DNA of 64,000 nt from Penicillus capitatus (taxonomy: Eukaryota > Chlorophyta). The stretch is from the NCBI GenBank assembly GCA_965649825.1, contig OZ287697.1, positions 1,860,001 to 1,924,000 on the forward strand. The letters are read 5' to 3'. The notes beneath the pieces were generated by a model that was given only the letters and a program-made list of their open reading frames with translations, had not been told where the DNA came from and searched no databases. Each line of letters begins with the position of its first letter. Positions within the stretch are counted from its first letter, which is position 1. Shown here piece after piece: positions 34,501 through 46,000 of this stretch. The translations under genes and the position numbers were made by a program.

Positions 34501-37500
34501 CTACCTACGTTTCATCGTGAAGCCGGCCATCATAGCGTTAAAAGTCCCACGTTCTGCGCCGCCAGCAGCACCGGGCGTCAATACTGGCGCATCCATACCA
34601 CTTCCGTCCGAAATAGAGGCCGAACGCCTCAAGAGACGGGCATGATACTTCGACAGCAATTCCGTCTGTGTCACCTTCTTGATGTTCTGCACAGAGAAAG
34701 CGGTAGGCACTTGTCGTGCATGGACGAACGAACATACATACCATGAGTTCGACGATGCGCTGAAACTGTGTCGTGTTCTGCATAGACTGCGGCATGAGGA
34801 GGAGGTAATTCTCGACGACCGTGTCTGGATTACTCTGGCACACTTTCATCAAAGAAATCGCGGCATTCATCTCCTTGTCCACATATTGGGTATAGGAGTG
34901 CAGTGGCGGACGCGCATCGTCCGGTCGCGAGATCTGAGGAAACTGCATAAGACACGACTTCACCGCCTCGGCATCGATCGCCAACTGCAGCGCCCCTTTG
35001 AAACTGATCCTAAAAACATCCACAGGCGACACCGAGCGCATAAGAGTGAGAAGGTCGACTGCGCTCAATGTCACACCTTTTGAGTTTGAAGAGATTTTCG
35101 TGGAAACGTGGAACGAAGGCATGCACCATCTTATCACAGAAGTAATCGAAATCGACATCTGTCAAGTTCTGTGCCAGTCGTGGCCCGCCATCGCGCAGGA
35201 CATTGCGTACGATGGAGACGTAAGCGCATTCATCTCCGGTCGTCTCGATGCTGTCCCATCGAATCTTCACCATCTCTTGAAAGGACGCATCCAGTCGGGT
35301 GTTCACTCCCAGGACCAATACCGAAAGACATTGAGCCGCGACAGTATTGAACGCCTCCTCTTCCTGTTCGAACTGAATCTGATCAGTGTAGATCTCTTTG
35401 ATATCCCGTTGAATGGCCCGTTCCAATGTTCGTGCCGTTGTGGCGCAGTACGATGCTGTATGGGCGATGTTGCAGACGACCTAGATTCGTACCCTGTTGC
35501 CATCGATGTGTTCAGGAAATTCTGTCTTGCCAGTTCGTCCTCGATCGACAGCTTAATCTGCCAGTCGGCGTTGGAGGCGAAGGAGGAAGGAAGCGTGGTG
35601 GTCCCTACGGCCGTCTTGGGTAGGCGCTTCATCAATTCACTCGAATAGGATCCCAACACACTCTGCGAAACACAAAAGAGTGAGACGCAAAGAGTGAGAA
35701 ATGGATGTTGTTGTACCTGGAAGGCTCTGGCGAGGAGATAGAGCGGCTCGCCTTTGGAAATGAAACGGGCGCAGCGTTTGAGGGAGCTCTGAATTCGCAG
35801 GAAGAGTTTGTTGGCGCTCTGCAGGACGTGAGAATCTTCCGTCGGTTCCCAACGATTCTCGTACTCTTCTCTGAGACAGCTGGCCAAGAAACTCATCATT
35901 TCTTGCAGCTCCTCCTCCACATAGTACCTGCATCCATCATCTTAGATTGCGCCCAGACAACGCATCGGCGCCCTGTACTTAAGGTGTTTTTCGAAAATGC
36001 AGGAAATGCTGCCTTCGAAAGCGAGCTTTGCTGCCTGAATGGCGCTGTTCTGTTCTTTTTCCTCCTCTGCGGCGGCAGCTTCTTTTGTGAAGTCTCTTCG
36101 AGCGGCTCTGAGCTTCTCGGTCAGGCGTTTGCGCGCTTCGGTAGCTGCTGTGTTTTCATAAGCCGCCTCATCTTCTGTACTTTCCTCCTGTCACATCATG
36201 ATGCGATGTGGTCAAGAAAGCACAGTCGCGATCTCGTACGTCGATGGAGGTTCCGGCGAAACGCGCAACCATTTCTTGTTCGAATCGATTGGTATCGACC
36301 ACTGCCTTCAGCAATCCGGCCACATTCGATCGCAGATCCGTATCCTAAACGAGCTTCCGTTGAAGCGACAGAAAACGATCAAACGCATCCACTTGATCCA
36401 GAATCTGAGCGAGATGCGATTTCGTTGTCTGGCAGAAGGCCATGCACACGACCTGTGCCATGCGCCAGGAAGAAGGAAAAATGGCCCACTCTTCTGGTCG
36501 ATCATCGAGCCTCTTTTTTAGCCAGTTATACCTAAGCGCATCGACACGCGTGTAAAAAGAGTGAGATGTGCTGAAAGAGTAACCTGCGTTCTGTTCTCTC
36601 AAGCTTTGCCACTTCTCCGTGCGTGCCGTAGATTTGCGTATACGTCTTGATCTCTTTGTCACAGATCACACCGATCAACTGATCAACCACCTATTCCAAG
36701 AGCAGTCTGCCCAATGTGTGACCAAAGAGTGACCGACTGCCGGGCCCAGTGCATTAATGACGAGACATCCATTCGTGAGGCGTTCCAAGATTTCTCTCGT
36801 CGGTCGGCTATCGACCATTCCCAACAAAGTGTGGAAATCATCAAACACGCAGCCTTTTAGGGCCACCCGGATGGTCTCCAATTTTCCCGTCAGCTCAGCC
36901 ACCTTGGAGATGTGACCGTACTGTTCAAAGTACTCCGTCAGCTGCGTCACAGCTTCCAACAAGTGCGCACACTCTTTATAAGAATCTCGATTGGTCAGCA
37001 TCTCTTCCAACGTCTGAATCGCTTTGGTCAACATCGCCAACCGTCTGTGTGGATAGCGCCGCCTTTGTTTTCATCTCACTCTTTCTGAAATATCACACCT
37101 TAAGGCGGTGATGGCATGTGTTAGGTGTTGTTTGGCAAAGTCGAGTTTCTTAATGTCGCGGCAGATTTCTTGCACCATCGTTTCGCTGTCGATCGCTTTG
37201 CGCTGAATATCGTTAATTCGGACGAACAACTCGTCGATCTGCGCTCGAACCGTACCCAGTTCTTGTCTAGAGCAACACGAGATCTCATACTTTCAGTCAC
37301 TCTTTCTGAAAACACGCACCGCGCTCTGCTTTCGGAGCTGCTCTGCTGTCGGACCGCTTCCAAGATGTCTCTGTCCACTTTCCTAATCTGCCGTCACTTC
37401 ATCTCACTCTATTGCGATGTGACGTCGAAATGACCATACCTTTCGTTTCAGACCATTGACTAAGTCGTCCAATGAGCTCAGCGAAGCCTCTAAAGAAAGA

Positions 37501-37667
37501 AACCTCAAGAGGACTACCCATAATGCGGTTATACCATTGGGGAAGAGTTTGTTAACGAGCTCTACGGCGTCGAACTCTTCTCTGTCAAAGATATCGCCGT
37601 CCGAGACGGCAGGTGTCGTCAGGGGGCGCACCACAGCACCTGTGGAGCTACCTTCATCATAGGCCAT
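34501..37667 (-). CDS. VPS53: VPS53, GARP/EARP tethering subunit
   Basis: Subunit of GARP/EARP, which tether endosome-derived vesicles at the trans-Golgi. Spliced N-terminus: EEFDAVELVNKLFPN/EASLSSLDDLVNGLKRKVW/KVDRDILEAVRQQ; then QIDELFVRINDIQRKAIDSETMVQEICRDIKKLDFAKQHLTHAI, LLEAVTQLTEYFEQYGHISKVAEL, IKTYTQIYG, FEGSISCIFEKHLK/YYVEEELQEMM, SYCATTARTLERAIQRDIKEI, LDASFQEMVKIRW, ISFKGALQLAIDAEAVKSCLMQFPQ and NIKKVTQTELLSKYHARLL, ending MKRR. These follow the Vps53 order over the full length. About a dozen introns join in frame, and at least six carry the introner motifs: 37383-37434, 37045-37098, 36691-36737, 36532-36583, 35663-35716 and 35010-35076. Start at 37667 is 67 bp from GRWD1. Confidence 0.95.
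35663..35716 (-). repeat. Introner-like element, doubled core (VPS53 intron)
   Basis: A 54-nt intron with TTTCTCACTCTTTGCG directly followed by TCTCACTCTTTTGTG. It joins YLLARAFQ to SVLGSYSSEL. Confidence 0.75.
36532..36583 (-). repeat. Introner-like element (VPS53 intron)
   Basis: A 52-nt intron starting GTTACTCTTTCAGC and containing ACATCTCACTCTTTTTACAC. It joins KLERTER to RYNWLKKRL. Confidence 0.65.
36691..36737 (-). repeat. Introner-like element (VPS53 intron)
   Basis: A 47-nt intron starting GTCGGTCACTCTTTGGTCAC and continuing ACATTGGG. It joins VINALGPA to VVDQLIGVICD. Confidence 0.65.
37045..37098 (-). repeat. Introner-like element (VPS53 intron)
   Basis: A 54-nt intron starting GTGTGATATTTCAG, then AAAGAGTGAGATGA. 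The adjacent intron of the gene (about 37260-37315) opens similarly, with TTTTCAG-AAAGAGTGACTGA. It joins THAITALR to RLAMLTKAI. Confidence 0.65.
37383..37434 (-). repeat. Introner-like element, full reverse copy (VPS53 intron)
   Basis: A 52-nt intron containing GTCACATCGCAA, then TAGAGTGAGATGA, then AGTGAC. This is nearly the exact reverse complement of the unit in TK intron 33396-33454, yet both are spliced on their own coding strand. It joins GLKRKVW to KVDRDILEAV. Confidence 0.8.
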
Positions 37668-37734
37668 TGCGCTCGTCGTCGCGTACCAGACAAGCACCCA
37701 ATTGCCTCACGTCACGTCACATCCACTGCTTGGT
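37668..37734. promoter_or_regulatory. 67-bp bidirectional spacer
   Basis: Between the VPS53 (-) and GRWD1 (+) start codons. It contains CTCGTCGTCGCG and CACGTCACGTCACATCC. The latter resembles one end of the introner motif, or an ACGTCA-type bZIP site. Promoter function is inferred from position. Confidence 0.45.
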
Positions 37735-39603
37735 ATGAAGATCCCACGCAACAAAGCGGCGAAAGGCCAGCAGACGAAAAACCGTCAGAAAGCGGGCAGT
37801 CAGGTCCGTTCGACATCGTGGTGGACACTCAGAGTGAACGTAGCGGTTTAGAGGCGAAGAGAACAGCAGGATCGCACTGCTCCACCGCCGCCAGTTCCGA
37901 AGGTACGGCACCTGTAAAGGGGTTCAGATAATAGGATTCACTGCACTAGGTCTGGCAACCGTCGGATGCGCTTGAAGAGGATGAAGAGCTCGATTTTGAT
38001 ATCCGTGCCTACGACTGCCTTGTTCGTTTCACAGACACGTGGCCTGCTCTCAGGTACCATACATGAGGAGATCTGAAAGTGTGACGGATGTGTGATGTGA
38101 CAGTTTGGACGTCGTGCCCGATCCTGCAGGGGTGAGTTCGGGCGAGGCAGACACCGTTTACTTCCTCTCTGGCTCTCAAGCGCCAAATCCACGCGACAAT
38201 TACATCAGTGTGACCAAAGTGCAGAACATTCGAAGGTTCAAGCACAAGGAGGAGAAATCGGATGAGACATCGAGCGAAGATTCAGAAGATGAGGTCAATC
38301 GCACATTCAATTTCTCACACTTTTGTGTGAGACTGGCGAAATGTGTGCAGTCCAGTTCGGCATCGTCGTCCGAAGAGAGCGCAAAAGAAGTGTTCTTTCA
38401 GCAACGTCTTCGGCATTTGGGTGGCATCAACCGCCTCCGCTGCCTTCCACAGGATCCGCGTGTTGCAGCGGTATGGAGCGATAAAGGACTTGTCGAAGTG
38501 CGTCCCATCCCTTCCCGTATTCGTGATCCACGAGAGCGGCCTTGTGGGCAGATCTATGATGTGACAGCTGCTTTGAATCGCGTGCAAGACAATCAATCCA
38601 CGGCAGATTCGGCGCCGTCCGATGCATTGTTTGCACACAAGCATGAAAGCGAAGGCTTTGCTCTGGACTGGTCACGAGTCAAGAAAGGACTGCTGGCCTC
38701 AGGTAAGAGATGCCGCTCGAGATGGACTCCATGTATGACACAGAAAGACAGGAGATTGCGCACGTGGCTGCAACGTCTGGCAGCCTAAAGAAAACGGCCA
38801 ATGGACGATCCTGCCATGCACAGACGGTCATACAGCGTCTGTTGAGGACATTCAGTGGAGTCCAACCGAAGAGACGGTCTTCGCCTCGTGCTCGATGGAC
38901 AAGACGATCAAAATCTGGGACTCGCGTGACACGTGTGATCCCTTCTCACACATTCTTTGCTAAACGATTTCTGTGTCAGCAACGGAGCGCGATTGACAGT
39001 GAAAGCGAGCGAGACAGATGTCAATGTCTTGTCGTGGAATAAGGTTCGTCCGATGGACGGGATATCGAGGGATGGTCGAGGATGTGTTTAGGATGTGACG
39101 TACATGTTGGCTTCGGGAGACGACCATGGGGTCTTGCGAATCTGGGATTTGCGGAATTTTGCTCAGGGGGATAGTGTGGCCGAATTTCATTTTCATAAGA
39201 AAAGCATCACCTCGGTGGAATGGTGTCCTCATGAATCATCTATGATTGCAACATCATCTGATGATCATCAAATCGCCGTAGACTTTTGAGATTCTGAACG
39301 AGAAGGGTGGCGATACTGAAGTGGTGGTGCTAGATTTGGGATCTGGCTTTGGAGCGTGATCCGGAAGAGGAGGCTCAGTTTGCTGCACCGAAGAATGCTC
39401 AGTTGCCGGATGATGTGCCGCCACAGTTGCTGTTTCTTCATGCAGGTTGGTTCGCACGCAGATCTGAGTGGCGGCTGCGGTGAAATGTCTTCTGTTTAGG
39501 GCAAAAGAACATCAAGGAGCTGCACTGGCATCCACAGATTCAAGGAATGATACTCAGCACGGCAGAGGATGGTATTAATCTCTTTAAAAGTGCAAATCTC
39601 TAA
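37735..39603 (+). CDS. GRWD1/Rrb1-like WD40 ribosome-assembly chaperone
   Basis: A glutamate-rich WD40 protein that chaperones ribosomal protein L3 (Rrb1/GRWD1). Start [23 protein letters not shown]. Splicing gives [48 protein letters not shown], an acidic Ser-rich insert, [161 protein letters not shown] and [28 protein letters not shown]. Nine introns of 47-57 nt join in frame, including 38294-38350 with a perfect palindrome. Probably nucleolar. Confidence 0.95.
38294..38350 (+). repeat. Intron with perfect 8-bp inverted repeat
   Basis: A 57-nt intron holding TCTCACACTTTTGTGTGAGA (38313-38332), a perfect 8-bp inverted repeat around TTTT. These are the introner end motifs with the core deleted. 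It joins the acidic run SEDSEDE to SSSASSSEE in frame. Confidence 0.8.
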
Positions 39604-42600
39604 TGCGTATCTTGTCCTAACGATTTCTGCCTGAGTCATCTATTGCGACTTGCAGCTTGTGCACATCTTTCTGGTGCCTTGTTAACAAGGAAAATTCGAA
39701 TGTTCCTTGTGTAATGTCAGCATTCAATCCTTGAGTCGAGATGTGTTGGTCGGACAACTGAGTGCAATTGTGCTCCTTTACGTCGTTCTCGGGCAAATTG
39801 TGATAGAGAGCGATAGCGTCGCCGTGTCGAACAAACACGCGTAGCTAAAGTTCTGACAACTTGTGTTGGACAGAGAGTTAGGTTTTATGGACTGTAGACC
39901 GCGATCCACTGTACACTAATCTTGACATGTCTTGTTGCAAAGCAGACGACTCTTGAATATTTGACTGCCAAACTCCATGTCCTCTCCGTCGTCACATCTT
40001 GATCTTTTACGACTTGATTAAGTCGAATTGAGATCGATATGCCCAATATCTTCGTTCTTCTCCCACGCATATCCGAATTCTACAGAATCAAGATTTCCTT
40101 GAACATCTTCGCCTGTCAAGAGCAACGACATTGATCTGCGGAGACAAAAAAAGCTCTGTTCGTACTGTGCGTTATTCGTCGATGACACGGGAGGAACAAG
40201 AGGCGAAGAGTCGCGGAAACACAATGCTACAGGCACGATCGTTTAACTTCCCTTTTTGATGTCAGGTAGTTGATTTCATCACTTCATCTAATATCATTCT
40301 TTTTGATGGATTGAAGCGATGGCAGAGTAAAGACGGGTCAACAAACAATCATTCAATTTAACTCGTGTTCGTTTCGCCACTACCTCGATAATGCACATGC
40401 GCGTCGACGGCGTCCGACCCACCACGTTCGCCGCACGACAGTCTGGTTTCGGAGCAGGGCTAGGTCTTCAAGTGTTGCCGCTTGCGCATGGAGCTGTCAC
40501 TGTCAGGACGCGCTTTGGAGCCAAATCACGGCCGCACGAACCTACAAACATCCACGGAGACATCTGAAGCTGCGTCGTCTGGGTCGGAGCTACAGGTCCA
40601 ATCTGGTGGTCGTGGCTTTGGGCGCTCATCTTTCGAGGCAAACCACCATCGGTGGTAGTTGTCGCCGAGATTTTCATGGCGATGGGACTGTCTTGTTGGA
40701 GGGGGCTGTAAAAGGGCCAGTGGTTGTCCTATCAGAAGAACCTCGTGAACGCCAAAGGGTACTTTCCTCTGGCTCTGAAAACGCACTGACTCATCTACCT
40801 GGCTTGTCGCATCACTTGGACGGATAGAAGGGCTAAAACGCACTACACTTTTGTCTTTTGACTTCTGTTGTATTCTCGTTTGTTGTGAAAGCCTTGTATC
40901 ACCCTGGCTAATGACGACGCCTAGCGAGATATTCCGCGTACGCCTGTTTCATACTCACCACCGTACCCGACCTTCCAGGAGCGTCTCGATCGCTTTCGCC
41001 AAGGAGAAAAAGCAGATCTCCTCCATCGAGATGCGGACCGGGTCGTAGACAACACGGAAATCTACGATACAAAGCGAAGTTGTGGGGACAAAAGCACTGA
41101 CTTCGTGGCTTTTACCCCCGAAGATTTGATAATGACAGTGCCGTCCGAGGCAGCCATTGACGAAGAGCAATCCATTACATCGACCGGCGACAGTAGTCTG
41201 CGAGCCGACCGAACATCGTGTAGGTTGTAACGGCGCCTTCGTCTACATGTCCGCCGTTCTAGCGAAAGCTGGAGAGTTAGTTGGCCATCTTTGTTATCTG
41301 TCAGTTCGGCCGACTCCTCTAGTCGTCGCTCGTGTTCACAGAGGGTTTTGTCGATGCGGCGTGTGTCTTCCTCAGCCTCATTCGCGAAATGGAAACGGTA
41401 ACCCAAGCAGCGGTGGTGTGGTTCGTGGGGATGAACGTCATCGCACGGGGTGATGCGTCTGGTGTCGCCGTATGCTGCGATCTCAGCGATTGCGATAAGA
41501 CTATGTCACCTACCGGTCGTTCAGCTATTTCGGTACCTTTGGTCGTGGATTCCGTCCTTTTCCGCTGCCATGCGCTGGCGCGGAAGCTCACAAGTTTCTT
41601 TAGGAATGTAACCATTATCTTCTAGAAGTTCGTCTCCATGGAGAACTACAAAGCCATTGTACGTGTTCACGATCATAGAGTCACATGGCCATTTACTTTG
41701 GAGCTTTGTAGTATGAATTTTTATCTCTTTGTGAACGGCCGTGAGTTGATCTGGAGCTCTGCACTCTGCATAACCTTTTTTAGCGAACATCTTGGGACGT
41801 CTCGCAGCACGCCCAAACACATCCGCTCTGTAAAGATCCGTCTATGTTTGTCCATCCGTGTCATGGACGTAGGGTTGACAACGGGGAGGTGCGACGCAGA
41901 AGACATCGCCGCACGCGCAAAATCTAACCGTTCTTCATTCGTCGTTTCAGCGTCGCCCTCTGCAAAAGGCAAGATCCTTTCGCCGCCTCGAAAAACATCG
42001 TCAATACGCCAAGTCCGAGCAAAAAGGTCCTTTGCTTCATGGCGGCGATAATGCACCGGCGCTCGGACCACTATCTCTTCAGATATTCCCATCGAGTTAG
42101 CGCAAAGCGCGTATCCTTCTGTAATCCGGCGATGTGTGTGTAAACCGCCATCACAGGTTGCAGCGTTTTCAAGAGTCCGTGCATCCGACTGCCGAGTCGA
42201 GCAAAGCAGCGTCGATGAGACATCGCACCCGCGAGCACAGCAGATGAATCCGTCACCATGATTTTGTGAATGAAAAGCAAAAGACATAGAAACGCAGACG
42301 ACGATGGAAGGATGTTAGAATAGAGATGCTGGACACGTTGGCAAATCTTTTTAAGCCCGCGGTGACGGTTTGTAAGATCAGTGAAGTGACAGGGAGGACG
42401 GTATCGTTTGGATGGGATCCTCCACTGGCGATAACCGTTGGACGGTATCCCATCGATCGCCGTCGGCCGCGTCGGATGGGTGTCTAGATTTGCGCAGCAT
42501 CCGTGTGGCGAACGAGGCAGTATTGCCACGATAACCGCTTTCCCGAAGGCGCCAGTCGATGACAGCACCGCCCGAGTCTGCGCTGCCAAGGCCGAAATAG

Positions 42601-43080
42601 CATGCCTCGTTTGGAGTTCAAATTTACTACGCATTATGCAAAATAACAGCGCCATGCGTACGGCAAAAATGGAACGGAAATTACCCACGGAGGCCATCTG
42701 TGTCTTGACCTCTCCGTAGTGTAGCGGGGGAGGATTAGGTGTTTTAACGAATGCATTGTCTGGTGAGGTCGTCACCTGAAGGAGCCTTTCGTTTTGCGCC
42801 TCTTTTTGCATATCTCCCTTCATTTCATACAGCTGATCTATGACTCAGGAGATTTCGAAACTCGTAAGTCTGAGAACGGACGCATCGATCGATAGGCATC
42901 GCAACGATCATGCATGTCTTCTGCTTCGATGGCGTCGTCGTCGAGCCACGACGGACGCCGCTCGAAAAGGCAGCGTGCGTAAATTCTCGCGTCTGACGGT
43001 TATTGCATTCGCGTCCATGACCAAGGCTTACGCATCGTCACATGTCTAATTGAACGCACTGAGTCAATACCAACAGCGAT
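39604..43080. other. Gene-poor region, no recognisable gene
   Basis: The longest unexplained stretch. Several ORFs are on the minus strand: 42071-42823 (250 codons, ending SRMHGLLKTLQPVMAVYTH... ), 41721-42287 (188), 41062-41406 (114) and 41521-41820 (99). None shows a domain or joins convincingly to another, and the introner motif is nearly absent. It may be decayed coding or transposon sequence. The upstream exon and promoter of the beta-helix gene may lie at its right end. Confidence 0.4.
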
Positions 43081-46000
43081 ATGTGTGTGGGCAGTGAAAG
43101 TCTATGGTCGTCGTTCGGCGAAGTCAACAACGCCGACTGTACGCGTCTGCGAAGAATACAACTTGTCATTTTCATCCTTCTGGTACTCAGTCAACCAACG
43201 GGAGCAGCGTCAAAGGACCCAGGTACGTCCCAAAAATGCCACATCACCCGTTTCCGTCTCAAAGACGACCTTAAGCAAAACCGCCTTCTTTTTCAAGACA
43301 TCGTCCCATGTCCGCCGCGGTCGTTGAATTTTGCAATTGTGCTTGAAGAGACTTGGCCGAAAGCGGTTGCGCATGGAGGGCGACAAAACTTCGATTCAGC
43401 GTCCGATTCGACGTCGTTGTCTTTGGCGACCGCGACAAACGACACGAGCGATGTGACGCAGCCACGTGATACGTCTTCTGAAGCGACAACCCGTCGCGGC
43501 CTTCGACAGTACGCATCGGAGGATCCGTCTGACGTGTCTTCGGGTAAGGCACCATCTCGCTGCCATCTGGGAGAGCCCACCCGCCTGCGTTAACAGAGCA
43601 TGTTTGTACGTTGGAAGACACAGAAGTCGAGCGGTATCTGAACGCGTCATCTCGAACATGGCTTGTCCAGGAGAGTGATCTTGGACAGGTGCGAGATGAT
43701 CTGCAGAGAGTGATCGATTGTACGACACCGGGGGATTATGTAATGCTGAATGCAACGGGCCCCGTCCAATTGCAGAACCGTGTGGTCGTACCCTGGAACC
43801 TGACTGTTGGAGGCTATGTGCCGCAGACGCCTGTGAATGGCGAAATTTATCCAGAAGCAACGGAGAAGACGGTAATGATATGCCCACGAGAAAACAGAGG
43901 CGTCTTTTTTGTGAAGTAAGAGTATCTGAGGGAATGGCGGCGCCTTCATGGAAGGCGGTTTGTTGTCAGGTCATTTGATGTGACGTTTGCGAATCTGGAG
44001 TTCACGCAGTGTTCACTCATGTCCAAAAGATCGCCCACGGCCATTATTGAAGTCCAGGGATGTGACAGCGCTTCGATGAACGGTACCGTTCAACTGCACC
44101 ACGTCCACTTTCGCCGCAATCGCTTACGGGCGTCTGCCATGATCTCGATGTTGGCTCCCTCATGCTCGGCGCTGGTAATGAATGAGGTGCGCTTTTCGAA
44201 CAATGAATGCAATGGCATCTGTGGGGCATACATGTCGATGAAGAACACACTGAAAAATATCACGGTGCAAAACAACAAGAACAATATCGACAACGATGCA
44301 CCCGTGATGCTGTATGCTCCCGACGGATCGAACACGACGGCAGAAGACATCGTCGCCGTGTCCAACACAGGCACCGTCCTGCATGTCGTCACCAATGCTT
44401 CGCTGGAGATCTCGGAGTCGATTTTTTTCCGAAATGCCAGAGGCGAATCGTACGGCGATGTCGCTCCGAGAAGCGTCCCGTTCGATGCCATTCCTTTCAG
44501 CGCCTCCATCCATCTCTTCGAAGCTTCCGCCAGAATCTGGAACAGCCGTTTTGTTGGGAACAGTGGCGTGTATGGACCGGCCGTCGTCGTCGTTGAATCC
44601 AATCTGACCCTCTTCAACTCCACGATGGAGGACAATACGGGATCCCGGGGAGGCGTCGTTTACGTGAAGTCCAGCATGGTCAATATCACGAATACGAGCT
44701 TTTCTGGAAACAAGGCCTTGGATAACGGCGGCGTGGGTCGGGTGATCTACTCTGAGATGGACATCAAGGGATGCACGTTTCACAAGAACCGTGCTGAACT
44801 GGAAGGAGGCACGTTCTTTGTGTCTCGCTCGACCATTCTCTGCCGTGGAACGACCTTCTCAGAGAACTCTGCCAGCGAAGGTGGGGCTTTTTTCTTCACT
44901 GCTCCCTCGGAGTTCCTCATCTTCGAATCAAACTTGTCTGCGAACAGCGCCGAAACTGGCGGCGCACTTTCTCTGTATCGCGGCAGCAGAGGAATTGTCC
45001 AAGATTCCACGTTTTTCCGGAACACGGCAGAGAGTAGCGGCAGTTTCTGCCATGCCAACATCGACACGACGCTGTTTGTCAATTACTGCCAGATTGCTGA
45101 GAACACGGCGACGGCGTTGTTTGTCACGCGCGACAGCACTGTCGAGATCCAGCATTCCAACTTTACTTCCAATGTGGCCGACGGCATATCTGGCGGCGCC
45201 ATCTTCTGTAGCTTCAATTGCACATTGCTGATGAACCACACGACCTTCACCAAGAACAAAGCCCTCACTGGTGGTGCCTTTGCGATGGCAGAATTATCCC
45301 TGGGAGAAATCGAGAACTGTCGGTTTGAGAACAATGTCGCAGATACAGACGGTGGTGTGGGTCATCTGGACGAGGGATCGAATGCCACAGTGAACAGCAG
45401 CACCTTCCATATGAACGAGGCGCCCCGGGGAGCAGGACTCCAACTGATGGCACATTCAAATATGGTCGTGAGATACTCAGATTTTTTCAATGGGGCATCG
45501 GACAGTGGAGCCGCCATTCATGCATTGGAAAACTGCTTCGTGGGCATCCATCATTCACTCTTCGAGAACAACAGTGTCACAGAGAGGGGCGGGGCGATTG
45601 AAATCACCAGTGGTCATTGCGCCATGCTGCATTGCATCTTCCAAGGCAACCGGGCCGAAAGGAGCGGAGGAGCCGTGTTCCTCGCTTCCTCCACACTTAC
45701 GTCTTCAGATATCAGCTTCCACAGAAATGCAGCAAGGACCGTTGGTGGGGCAATCCATGCCTCGTACGACACAAGCCTTAATATGAACCATACGATCTTC
45801 TCCAATAACCAGGCGAGTAAAGGGGGATCTCTGGATGTGGCTAACTCAGTGGCAACCATCAAGTTCTCTCAGTTCATCAACGAGACAGCTGATGGTCAAG
45901 ACAGCAGTACAGGCGGTGCGATTTACGCACTCCGTTCGAAGTTAAACATCCAGCACGTTAAGATGGCTGCAAATCGAGCAGTTCACGGTGCAGATCTCTC

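Noticed and set aside
38545-38580. GATGTGACAGCT in GRWD1 as a possible intron end
   Set aside because: Here it is coding ([10 protein letters not shown]) in a conserved position, so the motif alone does not prove an intron.
43965-43995. GATGTGACG just after the intron of the beta-helix gene as an element end
   Set aside because: It encodes SFDVTFANLEF, matching the pseudogene copy, and is therefore exonic.
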